DNA of 64,000 nucleotides from Streptomyces viridiviolaceus. GTDB lineage: Bacteria > Actinomycetota > Actinomycetes > Streptomycetales > Streptomycetaceae. Below the pieces are notes generated by a model. That model was given only the letters and a program-made list of their open reading frames with translations. It was not told the origin of the DNA and did no database searches. A program made the position numbers and the translations under genes. Positions 29,811 to 37,991 of the stretch are shown one piece after another. The stretch covers positions 434,001 through 498,000 of the forward strand of contig NZ_BMWA01000001.1 in assembly GCF_014650995.1 (NCBI RefSeq), written 5' to 3'. How positions within the stretch are numbered: position 1 is the first letter of the stretch; the number at the start of each line of letters is the position of its first letter.

Positions 29811-29878
29811 CGTTTTCCTGGCGGAACGCCCTCTCGCGGAGCGGCTCGTTACAGAGCCAGCGCCGACCCGCCCTCCCC

Positions 29879-30703
29879 TCAGCCTGCTCTGACGGCTCCG
29901 CTCGTGGCGCCGGCCGTGACATGCCGCTGTGCGACGGCGAGCAGCAGGACTGCGGGGACGGATGCCATGACCGTGGTGGCCATGACGGCGTTCCACTGCT
30001 CCGTATGTGCACCGAGGTACTGGTAGATGCCCAGGGTGATTGGCTGAACGGTCGGCGTGGTGGTCAGTGTGAGGGCGAAGAGGAAGTCGCTCCAGGTGAA
30101 GAGGAAAGTGAAGACGGCAGCAGTGATCAACGCGTTGGAGCTCAACGGAAGCACCATGGAGCGGAAGACACGGACTCGGCCGGCTCCGTCTACACGGGCA
30201 GCTTCGATGATCTCCCTGGGAATGGTTCTCATGAACGAATGCAGGATGATGATGGCGAAGGGGGTTCCGGCGGTGGAGTCGGCGAGGATCAGCCCGACGT
30301 GGGAGTTCAGGAGCCCTAGGTCGGTGTAAGCGCTGTAGAGCGCGTTGGCCACGACGATGCTCGGCACCATCTGTGTGATCAGGACACCGAGAAGGACGAG
30401 GTTGGTTCCGCGGAGGGAGAACTGAGCCAGCGCGTAAGCCGCCGGCGCAGCCAGCCCGAGGCTGAGAGCCACGCTGCCGAGGGCGATGACGAGGCTGGTG
30501 AGTAGGTTGGAGCCCTGATCGCGCAGCGCGATGACGTATCCACTGACGTCCGGGGGGAGGGGGAACAAGTCTCCCCCGAGTAAGTTGCCCGCCGGCTGGA
30601 GGGAGGCGTTCACCATCCAGTAGACGGGAAACAGCATCAGTGCGAGCAGGACGATCCCAACGACGGTGGAGGACAGTCGGCCACGGCTCGGTGAGGGCTT
30701 CAT
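29879..30703 (-). CDS. Carbohydrate ABC transporter permease, MalG type
   Basis: A 274-residue permease with six membrane segments and the EAA loop EIIEAARVDGAGRVRVFRSM that docks the ATPase. It is the last gene of a binding-protein/MalF/MalG operon and starts 11 bp below the second permease with AGAGG upstream. A TTA leucine codon is present at 30581-30583 (minus strand, in PAGNLLGGD). In Streptomyces, TTA needs the bldA tRNA, so expression of this importer may be tied to development. No ATP-binding gene is adjacent; streptomycete sugar importers of this type commonly share the MsiK ATPase. Confidence 0.92.
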   Translation of the reverse strand: MKPSPSRGRLSSTVVGIVLLALMLFPVYWMVNASLQPAGNLLGGDLFPLPPDVSGYVIALRDQGSNLLTSLVIALGSVALSLGLAAPAAYALAQFSLRGTNLVLLGVLITQMVPSIVVANALYSAYTDLGLLNSHVGLILADSTAGTPFAIIILHSFMRTIPREIIEAARVDGAGRVRVFRSMVLPLSSNALITAAVFTFLFTWSDFLFALTLTTTPTVQPITLGIYQYLGAHTEQWNAVMATTVMASVPAVLLLAVAQRHVTAGATSGAVRAG

Positions 30704-30714
30704 GGGATCGCCTC

Positions 30715-31677
30715 TCAGACGGTCAGCGCACGCCGGCTGGCGCGCAGATGGAGGAGGGCGAACGCGAGCGAGAAGACGATGAGCACGTTGCTCAGTACGG
30801 CACCGCGCCCGAACTCGAACTGCTGAAAGGACAGCTCGTAGGCCCGCGTGGCGATGGTCTCCGTGGCCCCCGCCGGTCCTCCACCCGTCACCACGAGGAT
30901 GATGTCCAGCACTTTGACCGTGTAGACGACGCCCAGCACCAGGACGACGCTCACCACAGGCCGCAGCAGCGGCCACGTGACATACCGGAACGACATCACC
31001 GGTCCGGCGCCGTCCAGCTTCGCCGCCTCGTACAGGTGCGTGGGAATGTTCAGCAGGCCGCCGTACAGGATCGCGGTGTTGAAGGGGATTCCCACCCAGA
31101 TGTTGATGAGGATCACCGACACCAACGCCTGCGATGTGCCGGTGAGCCAGGGGACACCCGACGACGACAGGTGGAGGCCGCGCAGCGCCGCATTGACGAC
31201 TCCCGTGTCAGGGTCGAGCATCCACCTCCACGTCGTTCCGGAGACGACCAGTGGCAGCAGCCACGGCAGCAACAGGAGCGATCGCAGAGCGCGGCTGAGC
31301 GGGAAACGATGCTGGAAGAACAGTGCCATGGCCAGGCCGAGTACGAACTGTCCGCAGATCGATCCGACCGTGAACAGGACCGTCGTGATCACGGCCTGGG
31401 AGAACAGGTTCGCCGAAAGCACTTTTGAGTAATTCTGCAGTCCCACGAACGGGGCCTCCCCCGTGTAGAACGTGGTGGTCGTGTACTGCTGAAAACTCAT
31501 CGCGATGTTCTTGACGAGCGGGTATCCGAAGAACAGCAGCAGGTATGCCCCGGCGGGTACGACAAACATCCACTGGGCCAGCCCGAAGCGTGCCCGGGGT
31601 GCCCTCCGTGCCCTCGCGTCGACACCACCGTCGTCCCGGCCGGTGCCCGTCCGGAAATTGAGAGACCGGTCAGTCAC
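30715..31677 (-). CDS. Carbohydrate ABC transporter permease, MalF type
   Basis: A 320-residue permease with an N-terminal cytoplasmic stretch, six membrane segments and the EAA loop YEAAKLDGAGPVMSFRYVTW. GTG 31677 overlaps the end of the binding-protein gene (stop at 31670-31672), as is usual for coupled importer genes. The alternative ATG at 31698 would lengthen the N-terminus by seven residues and has a more distant GGAGG. It pairs with the MalG-type permease below to form the channel. The sugar is unknown. Confidence 0.9.
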   Translation of the reverse strand: MTDRSLNFRTGTGRDDGGVDARARRAPRARFGLAQWMFVVPAGAYLLLFFGYPLVKNIAMSFQQYTTTTFYTGEAPFVGLQNYSKVLSANLFSQAVITTVLFTVGSICGQFVLGLAMALFFQHRFPLSRALRSLLLLPWLLPLVVSGTTWRWMLDPDTGVVNAALRGLHLSSSGVPWLTGTSQALVSVILINIWVGIPFNTAILYGGLLNIPTHLYEAAKLDGAGPVMSFRYVTWPLLRPVVSVVLVLGVVYTVKVLDIILVVTGGGPAGATETIATRAYELSFQQFEFGRGAVLSNVLIVFSLAFALLHLRASRRALTV

Positions 31678-32923
31678 TAGTCGCGATCTCTTGCGCATGC
31701 CTGAGAGCTTCCTCCGGTGTCTGTTCCCCCGTCAGCGCGGACTGGATCGCGGTGTAGATCCCGGTCGCCGCCTTGGGCCACCTGACGCCGAGTTCGCCGG
31801 TACGGACGCGTGCTCCTTCCACGCTCTTGACGAAGACGGCCATCGTCGGGTCCTGTTCGGCGTACCGGGCGGCGACCGCGGTGCGGGACGGCACGGTGAA
31901 GTGCTGCTCTGCCAGGGTGAGCGTGTTGGGGGCGCTGTTCAGGCATGCGAGGACCTCAGCAGCCTTCTTCTGCCGGTCCTTGGAAGAGCTCTGCGGGACC
32001 GTCCACACCTCTCCGCCCAGGGGCGTGACCGGGACCTGTCCCACTCGGGGAACGGGAACGGGGGCCACCCCCCAGTTCATGTTCCTGTCGTTGTTCAGGG
32101 CAGCAATCCGCCAGGGCCCGTTGATCATCATCGCCGTCCGGCCGGCGGCGAACTGATCGTGGACGTCGGCCTGTGTCCAGTTCAGCACCGACTTCGACAT
32201 GGATCCGTTCTTCACCAGGTCGACCCACAGTTGGAGCGCTTGCGCGGCCTGCGGAGTGTCCAACCGCTTCTCGTGCCCGCCGTTGGACCACAGGAAGGGC
32301 AGGAACTGCCAGCTGCTTTCAAAGGTGGCACTCGCGTCGACCGCCATGCCGTAGCGCCCCTGCCGGGTCAGCCCGGCGGCCGCCTCCTTCAGTTCGTCCC
32401 AGGTTCTCGGCACGGCGACACCGGCCTCGGCGAGCATGTCCTTGCTGTAGAAGAGGGCGACCGTGCTGACGTAGGGGGCCAGCCCGTACACCTTTCCCTC
32501 GTACGTGCCCGCCGACAGGATGCCCTCGGCGAAACCGTTGGTGTCGATGCCGTACTGGTCCAGCGGGGTCAACGCGCCGGTCTGGGCGATCTGCTGAAGG
32601 TCGGCGTTGTCCAGCATCAAAAGGTCGGGAAGGGTCCGAGACGATGCCTGCCGCAGGACCCTGGGGATGAGGGATGCCGGTGGAACGCTGGTGTGCTCGA
32701 CCGTGACACCGGCGGTCTTGCCGCACGCGGTGAGCACTTCGTTCCACTGGGTGTGCTCGGACCGCTGAGTGTAGTAATCGAGCACGGTGATGGAGGTGAC
32801 CTTGCCGGTGGCGGAGCCCGTACCGGCTCCCCCGACGCACCCGGTGGTGGCCAGTACCAAGGCCATGGCCCCGGCCAGGCGGGCGGCGATGCGACGCACG
32901 GGCCGTCCAGCCGGTGAGATCAT
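31670..32923 (-). CDS. Extracellular sugar-binding lipoprotein of an ABC importer
   Basis: A 417-residue family 1 solute-binding protein. A signal peptide ends in the lipobox LATTGC (Cys near residue 29), so it is a lipoprotein on the outer face of the membrane. Typical segments are LPDLLMLDNADLQQIAQTG, KVYGLAPYVSTVALFYSKDM, PRTWDELKEAAAGL and MMINGPWRIAAL. It is the first gene of the importer operon; the 260 bp upstream separate it from the hydrolase gene and should hold the promoter. Ligands of the class are oligosaccharides or glycerol phosphates. None can be singled out here. Confidence 0.92.
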   Translation of the reverse strand: MISPAGRPVRRIAARLAGAMALVLATTGCVGGAGTGSATGKVTSITVLDYYTQRSEHTQWNEVLTACGKTAGVTVEHTSVPPASLIPRVLRQASSRTLPDLLMLDNADLQQIAQTGALTPLDQYGIDTNGFAEGILSAGTYEGKVYGLAPYVSTVALFYSKDMLAEAGVAVPRTWDELKEAAAGLTRQGRYGMAVDASATFESSWQFLPFLWSNGGHEKRLDTPQAAQALQLWVDLVKNGSMSKSVLNWTQADVHDQFAAGRTAMMINGPWRIAALNNDRNMNWGVAPVPVPRVGQVPVTPLGGEVWTVPQSSSKDRQKKAAEVLACLNSAPNTLTLAEQHFTVPSRTAVAARYAEQDPTMAVFVKSVEGARVRTGELGVRWPKAATGIYTAIQSALTGEQTPEEALRHAQEIATSD

Positions 32924-33183
32924 GTGATTGCCTTTGCAGTGGGACGGTGTGCGAGCCGGGGACGGTGTCGCAAGGACTGCGGACTCGTAGGGCGGCGGTC
33001 AGGGTGGCCCGAACCGGCGGCTTCTGTTCGAATGCATCTTAAACACCCCGCTGGACCGTGCCGCGGGGCACACTGACGATTGACTGCCGCGCAGGGTTTT
33101 CGGCAGCGGTTCCCGAGCCCGCGCAGATGTGTGATCCGCTGTTCGCCATTCAGCGTCTCCGCTCGAGGCCGTCGCCGCCTCGG

Positions 33184-33915
33184 TCATTGTCCCTGTTCCG
33201 CCGCTTCCCGGATCATCGCCACCACGGCATCGGGCTGCGACAGCACAACGGCGTGCGACCCATCCAGCACGTGCTCGTTGGCCGCCATGCGTTGCGCCAT
33301 GAAGCGCTGGGCGGTGGGATTGAGCATCCGGTCTGCGTTCGCGATGGCGTACCAGGAAGGCATGGCGGCCCATGCGGGCGGACCCGATCGGCTGGTCAGT
33401 GCGTTGCAGGCGATCGGGCGTTGCGTCACGGACATCAGCTTCGTGGCTGTGGGCGTCAGATCAGCGGCGTAGACCTGAGGGAACAGCTCCTTGCGGATGT
33501 ACAGCTCGCTGTCCGGGTCGCCGGGAGTCCGAGTTGGCAGAGCGACGGTGCATGTCGCGTCGGCGACGGGCGCTGGGGCGAATCGGTTCATGATGTCCAG
33601 GACGCACTCGCCTGCGTCGAGACCGAACGCTGCGACATAGCACAGAGCCACGACGTTGTCGGCGTCGGCGGCGGCTTGGGTGATGACCGCACCGCCGTAG
33701 TCGTGGCCGACCAGAACGACAGGCGTGTCGATGTCCCGCAGCGTGCTCCTGACCGAGGCGGCGTCCTGCGCCAGACCGCGCAGCGGATTCGCCGGAGCCC
33801 GAACGGTCAGTCCGTCGGTTTGAAGCAGACTGATGACGCCCGCCCACGACGAGGCGTCCGTGAACGCACCGTGCACGAGCACGATGGTCGGGAGTGAGGA
33901 ACTGTGTGCGTGCAT
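33184..33915 (-). CDS. Alpha/beta-fold hydrolase, salicylate-esterase-like
   Basis: A 243-residue alpha/beta hydrolase. VLVHGAFTDASSWAGV forms the oxyanion turn. The nucleophile-elbow position reads VLVGHDYGGAVITQAA, so Asp replaces Ser in GxSxG (GHDYG). The acid and histidine are in the C-terminal part (DRMLNP, DGSHAVVLSQPD). Proteins of this short family act as esterases, C-C hydrolases or haloalkane-type enzymes, and an Asp nucleophile would favour the last. It lies 86 bp below the LAL regulator gene, codirectional, and may be its target. Start ATG 33915 matches family N-termini (MHAHSSSLPTIVLVHGA). Confidence 0.82.
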   Translation of the reverse strand: MHAHSSSLPTIVLVHGAFTDASSWAGVISLLQTDGLTVRAPANPLRGLAQDAASVRSTLRDIDTPVVLVGHDYGGAVITQAAADADNVVALCYVAAFGLDAGECVLDIMNRFAPAPVADATCTVALPTRTPGDPDSELYIRKELFPQVYAADLTPTATKLMSVTQRPIACNALTSRSGPPAWAAMPSWYAIANADRMLNPTAQRFMAQRMAANEHVLDGSHAVVLSQPDAVVAMIREAAEQGQ

Positions 33916-34001
33916 GCCGGTGGCCTCCGACTGTGTGGGGATGCCCCAGTCGTACGCGTCCAGGCCCGGCACTGCATCGCGTGAACGTACCAATGTATTA
34001 C

Positions 34002-36746
34002 TCAGCTGTCGGGCAGGGCCATGACCACGTTGGCCAGCTGCACCCGGGAGTTGATCTCCAGTTTGCGGAAGACGGATGTCAGGTGGGTGTTGACCGTGTG
34101 CGGGGAGACCACGAGCAGTTCTGCGGCCGACCGATTGGTGTGGCCCTGAGCGATGAGGCGCGCGATCTTCTTCTCCGAGGCCGTGAGAGAGCCCCATCCC
34201 TGCACGGGGCGCTGGACGGGCGCTGTCCTGCCGCCGGCGGCACCAGCGCCCTTCAAAGCCTGGCGGACACGTGCCGCGGCGGCGTGGGCGCCCGACTCGG
34301 CGTACGTGTCACGGGCGTGGGTCAGTGCGGCCACAGCCTGCTGCTTCCGGCCCGCCGACAGGAGTGCCCTTCCGAGGTCCGCGGACGCGGCTGCGCGGAC
34401 CAGCGCGCGGGGGCTGGCGTTGAGCAGTTCCACGGAGCGTTCGAGCATGGCGAGATCGTTCTTCACGAGCCCGAGGGCTTGTGCTGCGATACCCGTGGCG
34501 GTCGGCACGGCAGGGTTGCGTCCGGCATGGGCTTCGGCCTGTGCGGCGAGGTCCTCGGCCAGCTCGTGGTCCGCGGCGCTCAAAGCCATGCGTATCGCGG
34601 AGTCGACCCAGTCGCGCAGGAGCCGCCAGCGCATGAAGGCTCCTACCTGCTGCACTTGCCGGACTTTGGCGACGGAAAGGCCCGCGTCCCCGTCCGCCTC
34701 GGCGTGAACCGCTTCCAGAAAGAGCACGGCGGCGGTGTTACCCGGGTTCGGCTTGGCCGCCAGTCTTTCCCGCGCCGCGCTCAGATGCTCCCGCGCCGCT
34801 TCCTGGTCACCTCGCAGGAGCGCGATGCGCGAGCGGATCACGCGTCCGTTCACCTGCTGGACGGGGACCTGCACCTCGTCTTCCAGGTGTTCCATGGTCA
34901 GGAAATCGGCGTCGGCGTCGTCGAGCCGGCCGAGGCCGAGATCGTGCTGGCCCTGGGCCCACAGCATCATCGCCTGACGCGGCGCCCCCGCCTGCGTCGC
35001 CTGCAGGAGCAGCCGTTGCCCGGTCTCGAAGTCGTCCACGTGCAGGCGGGCGACGATCTCTTCCGGCAGGAAGGCGGGATCGATGGCACTCAACGCGGCG
35101 AAACGTTCCAGCGCGAGCGCGTTCTCACCGGCGTTCTGCGCGATCTCACCGAGCCCGGACAGGGCCAGGACGTGTGCCTCCCGGTCACCGATCGCGGTGG
35201 CGTCACGCAGTGCGCTCTCGCCGGCCTCGCGCGCTGCGGCCAGATCGTGCTCACGGGACAGGGCAAGGGTACGCAGGGCGGCCAGCCTCGCCGCGATCTC
35301 CGGGAGGGCGCCGCCCAGGGCAAGGGCGGCTTCGGTCCGGCGGCGCAGTTCACCGGCGAGGTCCATGCTCCACAGCGTCCCGCCGAGGGCGGCCTGCAGC
35401 CGACTGAATACCTCCAGCGGTGGCCGGGCGGCCAGTAGCTCGTCACCCGTGGACAGGGCGTCCCGGCTCCTGCCGGCTCGGGTCAGGACGAGTATCGTCT
35501 GCTCACCCACTGCGAACCTCAGCGGCCGTACCGACGGCACCAGGGCCAGGGCACGGGTCATGAGGTCGGCCGCGAGGTCCGGGGTGACCGCCAGTACGTC
35601 ATCAGCCGCGCGCTGTAGCAGCGCCACGGCTTCCTCGTCTCCGGGCAGGGCACCCCGCAGAACGTGGGGCACCGCGTCGATCGGCTGGTGTCCCGCGGCG
35701 ACCAGGACACGTGCGGCTTCTCGGTGCAGTGTTTTACGGGCCGACGGCAGAATGTCGGCGTAGACCGCCTGGCGCAGGAGATCATGCCTGAAGGCCAGGC
35801 GCTCACCGTCATCGTCGAGGAGCCCCGCGCGCACGGCTTCCTCAAGCGCTGCGATGAGTGTGGCGGGCGCCCGGTCGCAGAGTGCGGCGGCGTCCTGCAA
35901 GCCGAAGGTGCGTCCCAAGACCGCGCCCATCTGGAGGAAGCGCAGTGTGTCGGGTTTCATGGACCTGAGTCTGCTGCGGACGCCCACCACGAGTCCCGGG
36001 GGCACGAAGTTGTCCGTCGCCTCGGCGGTGCGCAGGCCCGCGAGCATCTCGACGGCCAGAAACGGGTTGCCGCCCGCTCCGTCGAGCAGTTCACGGACCC
36101 GCTCGTCGACCGCTGCCCCGAGTGCGTCGTCGGCCAGTTGAGTGATGGCCTCGCCGGTCAGGGGGCCCAGGGGCACGGTGACTGTCGTGCAGCTTCCGGC
36201 CGCGGCCGCGACGATCTCCTCTGCCGGGCCCGCAGGCTCCCGTCGCTCGGTCAGTATCCACAGCACCGGCGAGGTTCGCAGACGCGTCGGAAGCTGCTGC
36301 AGGGCGAATCGGCTCAGCGGGTCGGCCCATTGCACGTCGTCCAGACCGATCAGTACGGGCACGTCGCCCGCTCTGGCTTCAATCACTTCGGCGAGGCGTT
36401 CCACCAGCCAGATCCGCTGGTCGTAATTGCGGGCGAGGTCGGCGAAGACATCGCCGGACAGCAGCGGCTGTTCACCTTGCAGGATGCATGCTGCCAACGA
36501 CGACAGCGGCACGATGTGATGCAGTTCATCGGCCTTGCCGACGCTGACGGAGAACCCTGTGGCCCTGGCCTGGGCGACGACTTCGGCGAGCAGCGTGGTC
36601 TTGCCGATACCGGGTTCGCCCTGAATGAGTGCCATCCCGGCGCTTCCGGCGCGGGCCACAGAGTTGATCAGTGCCTCGAGCTCTGCGAGCTCGGCCTCCC
36701 GTCCGCGCAGACCGCTACGGGACAGTGGACCGCCTGCTCCTGCCAT
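34002..36746 (-). CDS. Large ATP-binding LuxR-family (LAL/MalT-type) regulator
   Basis: A 914-residue regulator. The N-terminal AAA-like ATPase has Walker A GEPGIGKTT (residues about 45-53) and Walker B PVLIGLDDVQWAD. A long TPR-like middle region (about 400-830) follows, and a C-terminal LuxR helix-turn-helix: LTASEKKIARLIAQGHTNRS and VSPHTVNTHLTSVFRKL. LAL proteins are usually pathway activators that respond to small ligands. The hydrolase and sugar importer downstream are the nearest candidates. ATG 36746 gives the family N-terminus, but no well-spaced Shine-Dalgarno is present. A perfect 10-bp inverted repeat lies about 92-115 bp upstream. Confidence 0.9.
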   Translation of the reverse strand: MAGAGGPLSRSGLRGREAELAELEALINSVARAGSAGMALIQGEPGIGKTTLLAEVVAQARATGFSVSVGKADELHHIVPLSSLAACILQGEQPLLSGDVFADLARNYDQRIWLVERLAEVIEARAGDVPVLIGLDDVQWADPLSRFALQQLPTRLRTSPVLWILTERREPAGPAEEIVAAAAGSCTTVTVPLGPLTGEAITQLADDALGAAVDERVRELLDGAGGNPFLAVEMLAGLRTAEATDNFVPPGLVVGVRSRLRSMKPDTLRFLQMGAVLGRTFGLQDAAALCDRAPATLIAALEEAVRAGLLDDDGERLAFRHDLLRQAVYADILPSARKTLHREAARVLVAAGHQPIDAVPHVLRGALPGDEEAVALLQRAADDVLAVTPDLAADLMTRALALVPSVRPLRFAVGEQTILVLTRAGRSRDALSTGDELLAARPPLEVFSRLQAALGGTLWSMDLAGELRRRTEAALALGGALPEIAARLAALRTLALSREHDLAAAREAGESALRDATAIGDREAHVLALSGLGEIAQNAGENALALERFAALSAIDPAFLPEEIVARLHVDDFETGQRLLLQATQAGAPRQAMMLWAQGQHDLGLGRLDDADADFLTMEHLEDEVQVPVQQVNGRVIRSRIALLRGDQEAAREHLSAARERLAAKPNPGNTAAVLFLEAVHAEADGDAGLSVAKVRQVQQVGAFMRWRLLRDWVDSAIRMALSAADHELAEDLAAQAEAHAGRNPAVPTATGIAAQALGLVKNDLAMLERSVELLNASPRALVRAAASADLGRALLSAGRKQQAVAALTHARDTYAESGAHAAAARVRQALKGAGAAGGRTAPVQRPVQGWGSLTASEKKIARLIAQGHTNRSAAELLVVSPHTVNTHLTSVFRKLEINSRVQLANVVMALPDS

Positions 36747-37348
36747 CCTCAGAACCCACTCCGTGCGCACCAGCCTGCCGAAGCCGGTCTTCCACCACGC
36801 CGACGGCTGGCTTCGTTCTTCCGCAGGCCATGACGTTCGGTCACCCGGCCTCGGGTGACCGCAGTCCCGTCCGAGGCATTCGCCGGCTCCCCGGGCGCGG
36901 CGAGAGATCGCGTCCTGCGGCGACCTCTGTCCCCGTCGGCCGGGAACCGGACCGTCTCGATCACAAGGGTCACAGGCACCTCCAGCCGGTCGCGTGTCAA
37001 GACCGACGGCCACTGCACAGACTGCCGAGCCGACACCGCATCCAGCCAGGCACACGGGACGCCTCACGCCGTCGCCACGATGACTGCAGAGCGACTGCAG
37101 GCATGCGTTGTGCGGTGGACACTTGTCTCTCCGTGCACTCTAGCTGTTCCCTGTGCGCACCCGGACGGCTGCACCACCATGGTCTCTCCGTTAGCGTCCA
37201 GGCAGCGTGAGAGACGACGGAGCCGAGCTCGGACACGGTGTCCCGGCCGAGGACCGGCATGACCTGTACCGCCATGTCGACTGTGAAGGGTTGGCGTGCA
37301 TCATGTCGGACGCAGCGGCCAAGAGCGCGATCGGCAGACCCGGTATGG
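36747..37348. promoter_or_regulatory. 600-bp region upstream of the LAL gene with an operator-like hairpin
   Basis: No supported gene is seen on either strand. The clear element is CGGTCACCCG-gcct-CGGGTGACCG (36838-36861), a perfect 10-bp inverted repeat with a 4-base loop, well placed as an operator or attenuator for the LAL gene starting at 36746. The remainder looks like unconserved DNA leading into the truncated uppP and probably contains the junction created when uppP lost its 5' half. Confidence 0.5.
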
Positions 37349-37898
37349 GAGGGGCCGTTCCGTGACCTGCGCCTGACCGCGACCATGCTCATCGTGATGG
37401 GCATCGTCCTGGGTGTCGCGGACCGCCGCGCCGCGAGCGACGAGCGCGGCGGTCGCCACCGCTCCCCCGTCCAGCGCAAGACCCTCTACGATCTCAACGC
37501 CAAGGACGGCCTCATCTACGGCCTGTGCCAGGCCATGGCGCTGCGCCCCCGGCGTATCCCGCTCCGGAGCCACCACCAGCGGAGGTCTCTTCATGGGCTA
37601 CACCCGCGAGGCCGCCGCCCGCTCCTGCTTCCTGCTCGCCATCCCCGCCGTCCTCGCCTCCGGCATCTTCGAACTCAAGGATGCCCCTGAGGAGGGCGAC
37701 ATCGCCTGGGGTCCGACCTGGCTGGCCACCGTCATCGCCTTCGCGGTCGGCTATGCCGTCATCGCCTGGTTCATGAGGTTCATCGAAACGAAGAGCTTCA
37801 TGCCCTTCGTGTACTACCGCATCGCTCTCGGTGTCGTGATCATCGCTTTCGTGACATTCGGCGTGCTCAGCCCACACGCCGCGGAATCGGCCGGGTGA
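37349..37898 (+). pseudogene. uppP: Truncated and frameshifted undecaprenyl-diphosphatase (uppP/bacA)
   Basis: The remaining sequence starts at [18 protein letters not shown] and runs through [14 protein letters not shown]. After a frame change at the C-run 37546-37550 (one extra C) it continues [20 protein letters not shown] ... [15 protein letters not shown] ... to HAAESAG. About the first 120 residues, including the catalytic QGLTEFLPISSSAH motif, are missing. Both defects make it non-functional. UppP normally recycles the lipid carrier of peptidoglycan synthesis, so another copy must exist elsewhere. Confidence 0.88.
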
Positions 37899-37991
37899 CA
37901 CGGGCCGTCCGCTCCGACGTCCACGGCCACCCGCGGCACCGTGGAACTCGCGCGGTCGTCCGCACACTCCCCACGTGGGCTGTCGCCCGCT

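Noticed and set aside
29811..29878. A terminator between the AraC gene and the permease gene
   Set aside because: Only 6-bp arms (GTAACG/CGTTAC) far apart with a poorly paired interior; too weak to call.
36671..37262. Short plus-strand frames upstream of the LAL gene
   Set aside because: They overlap each other in different frames, lack Shine-Dalgarno sequences and show no protein-like motifs.
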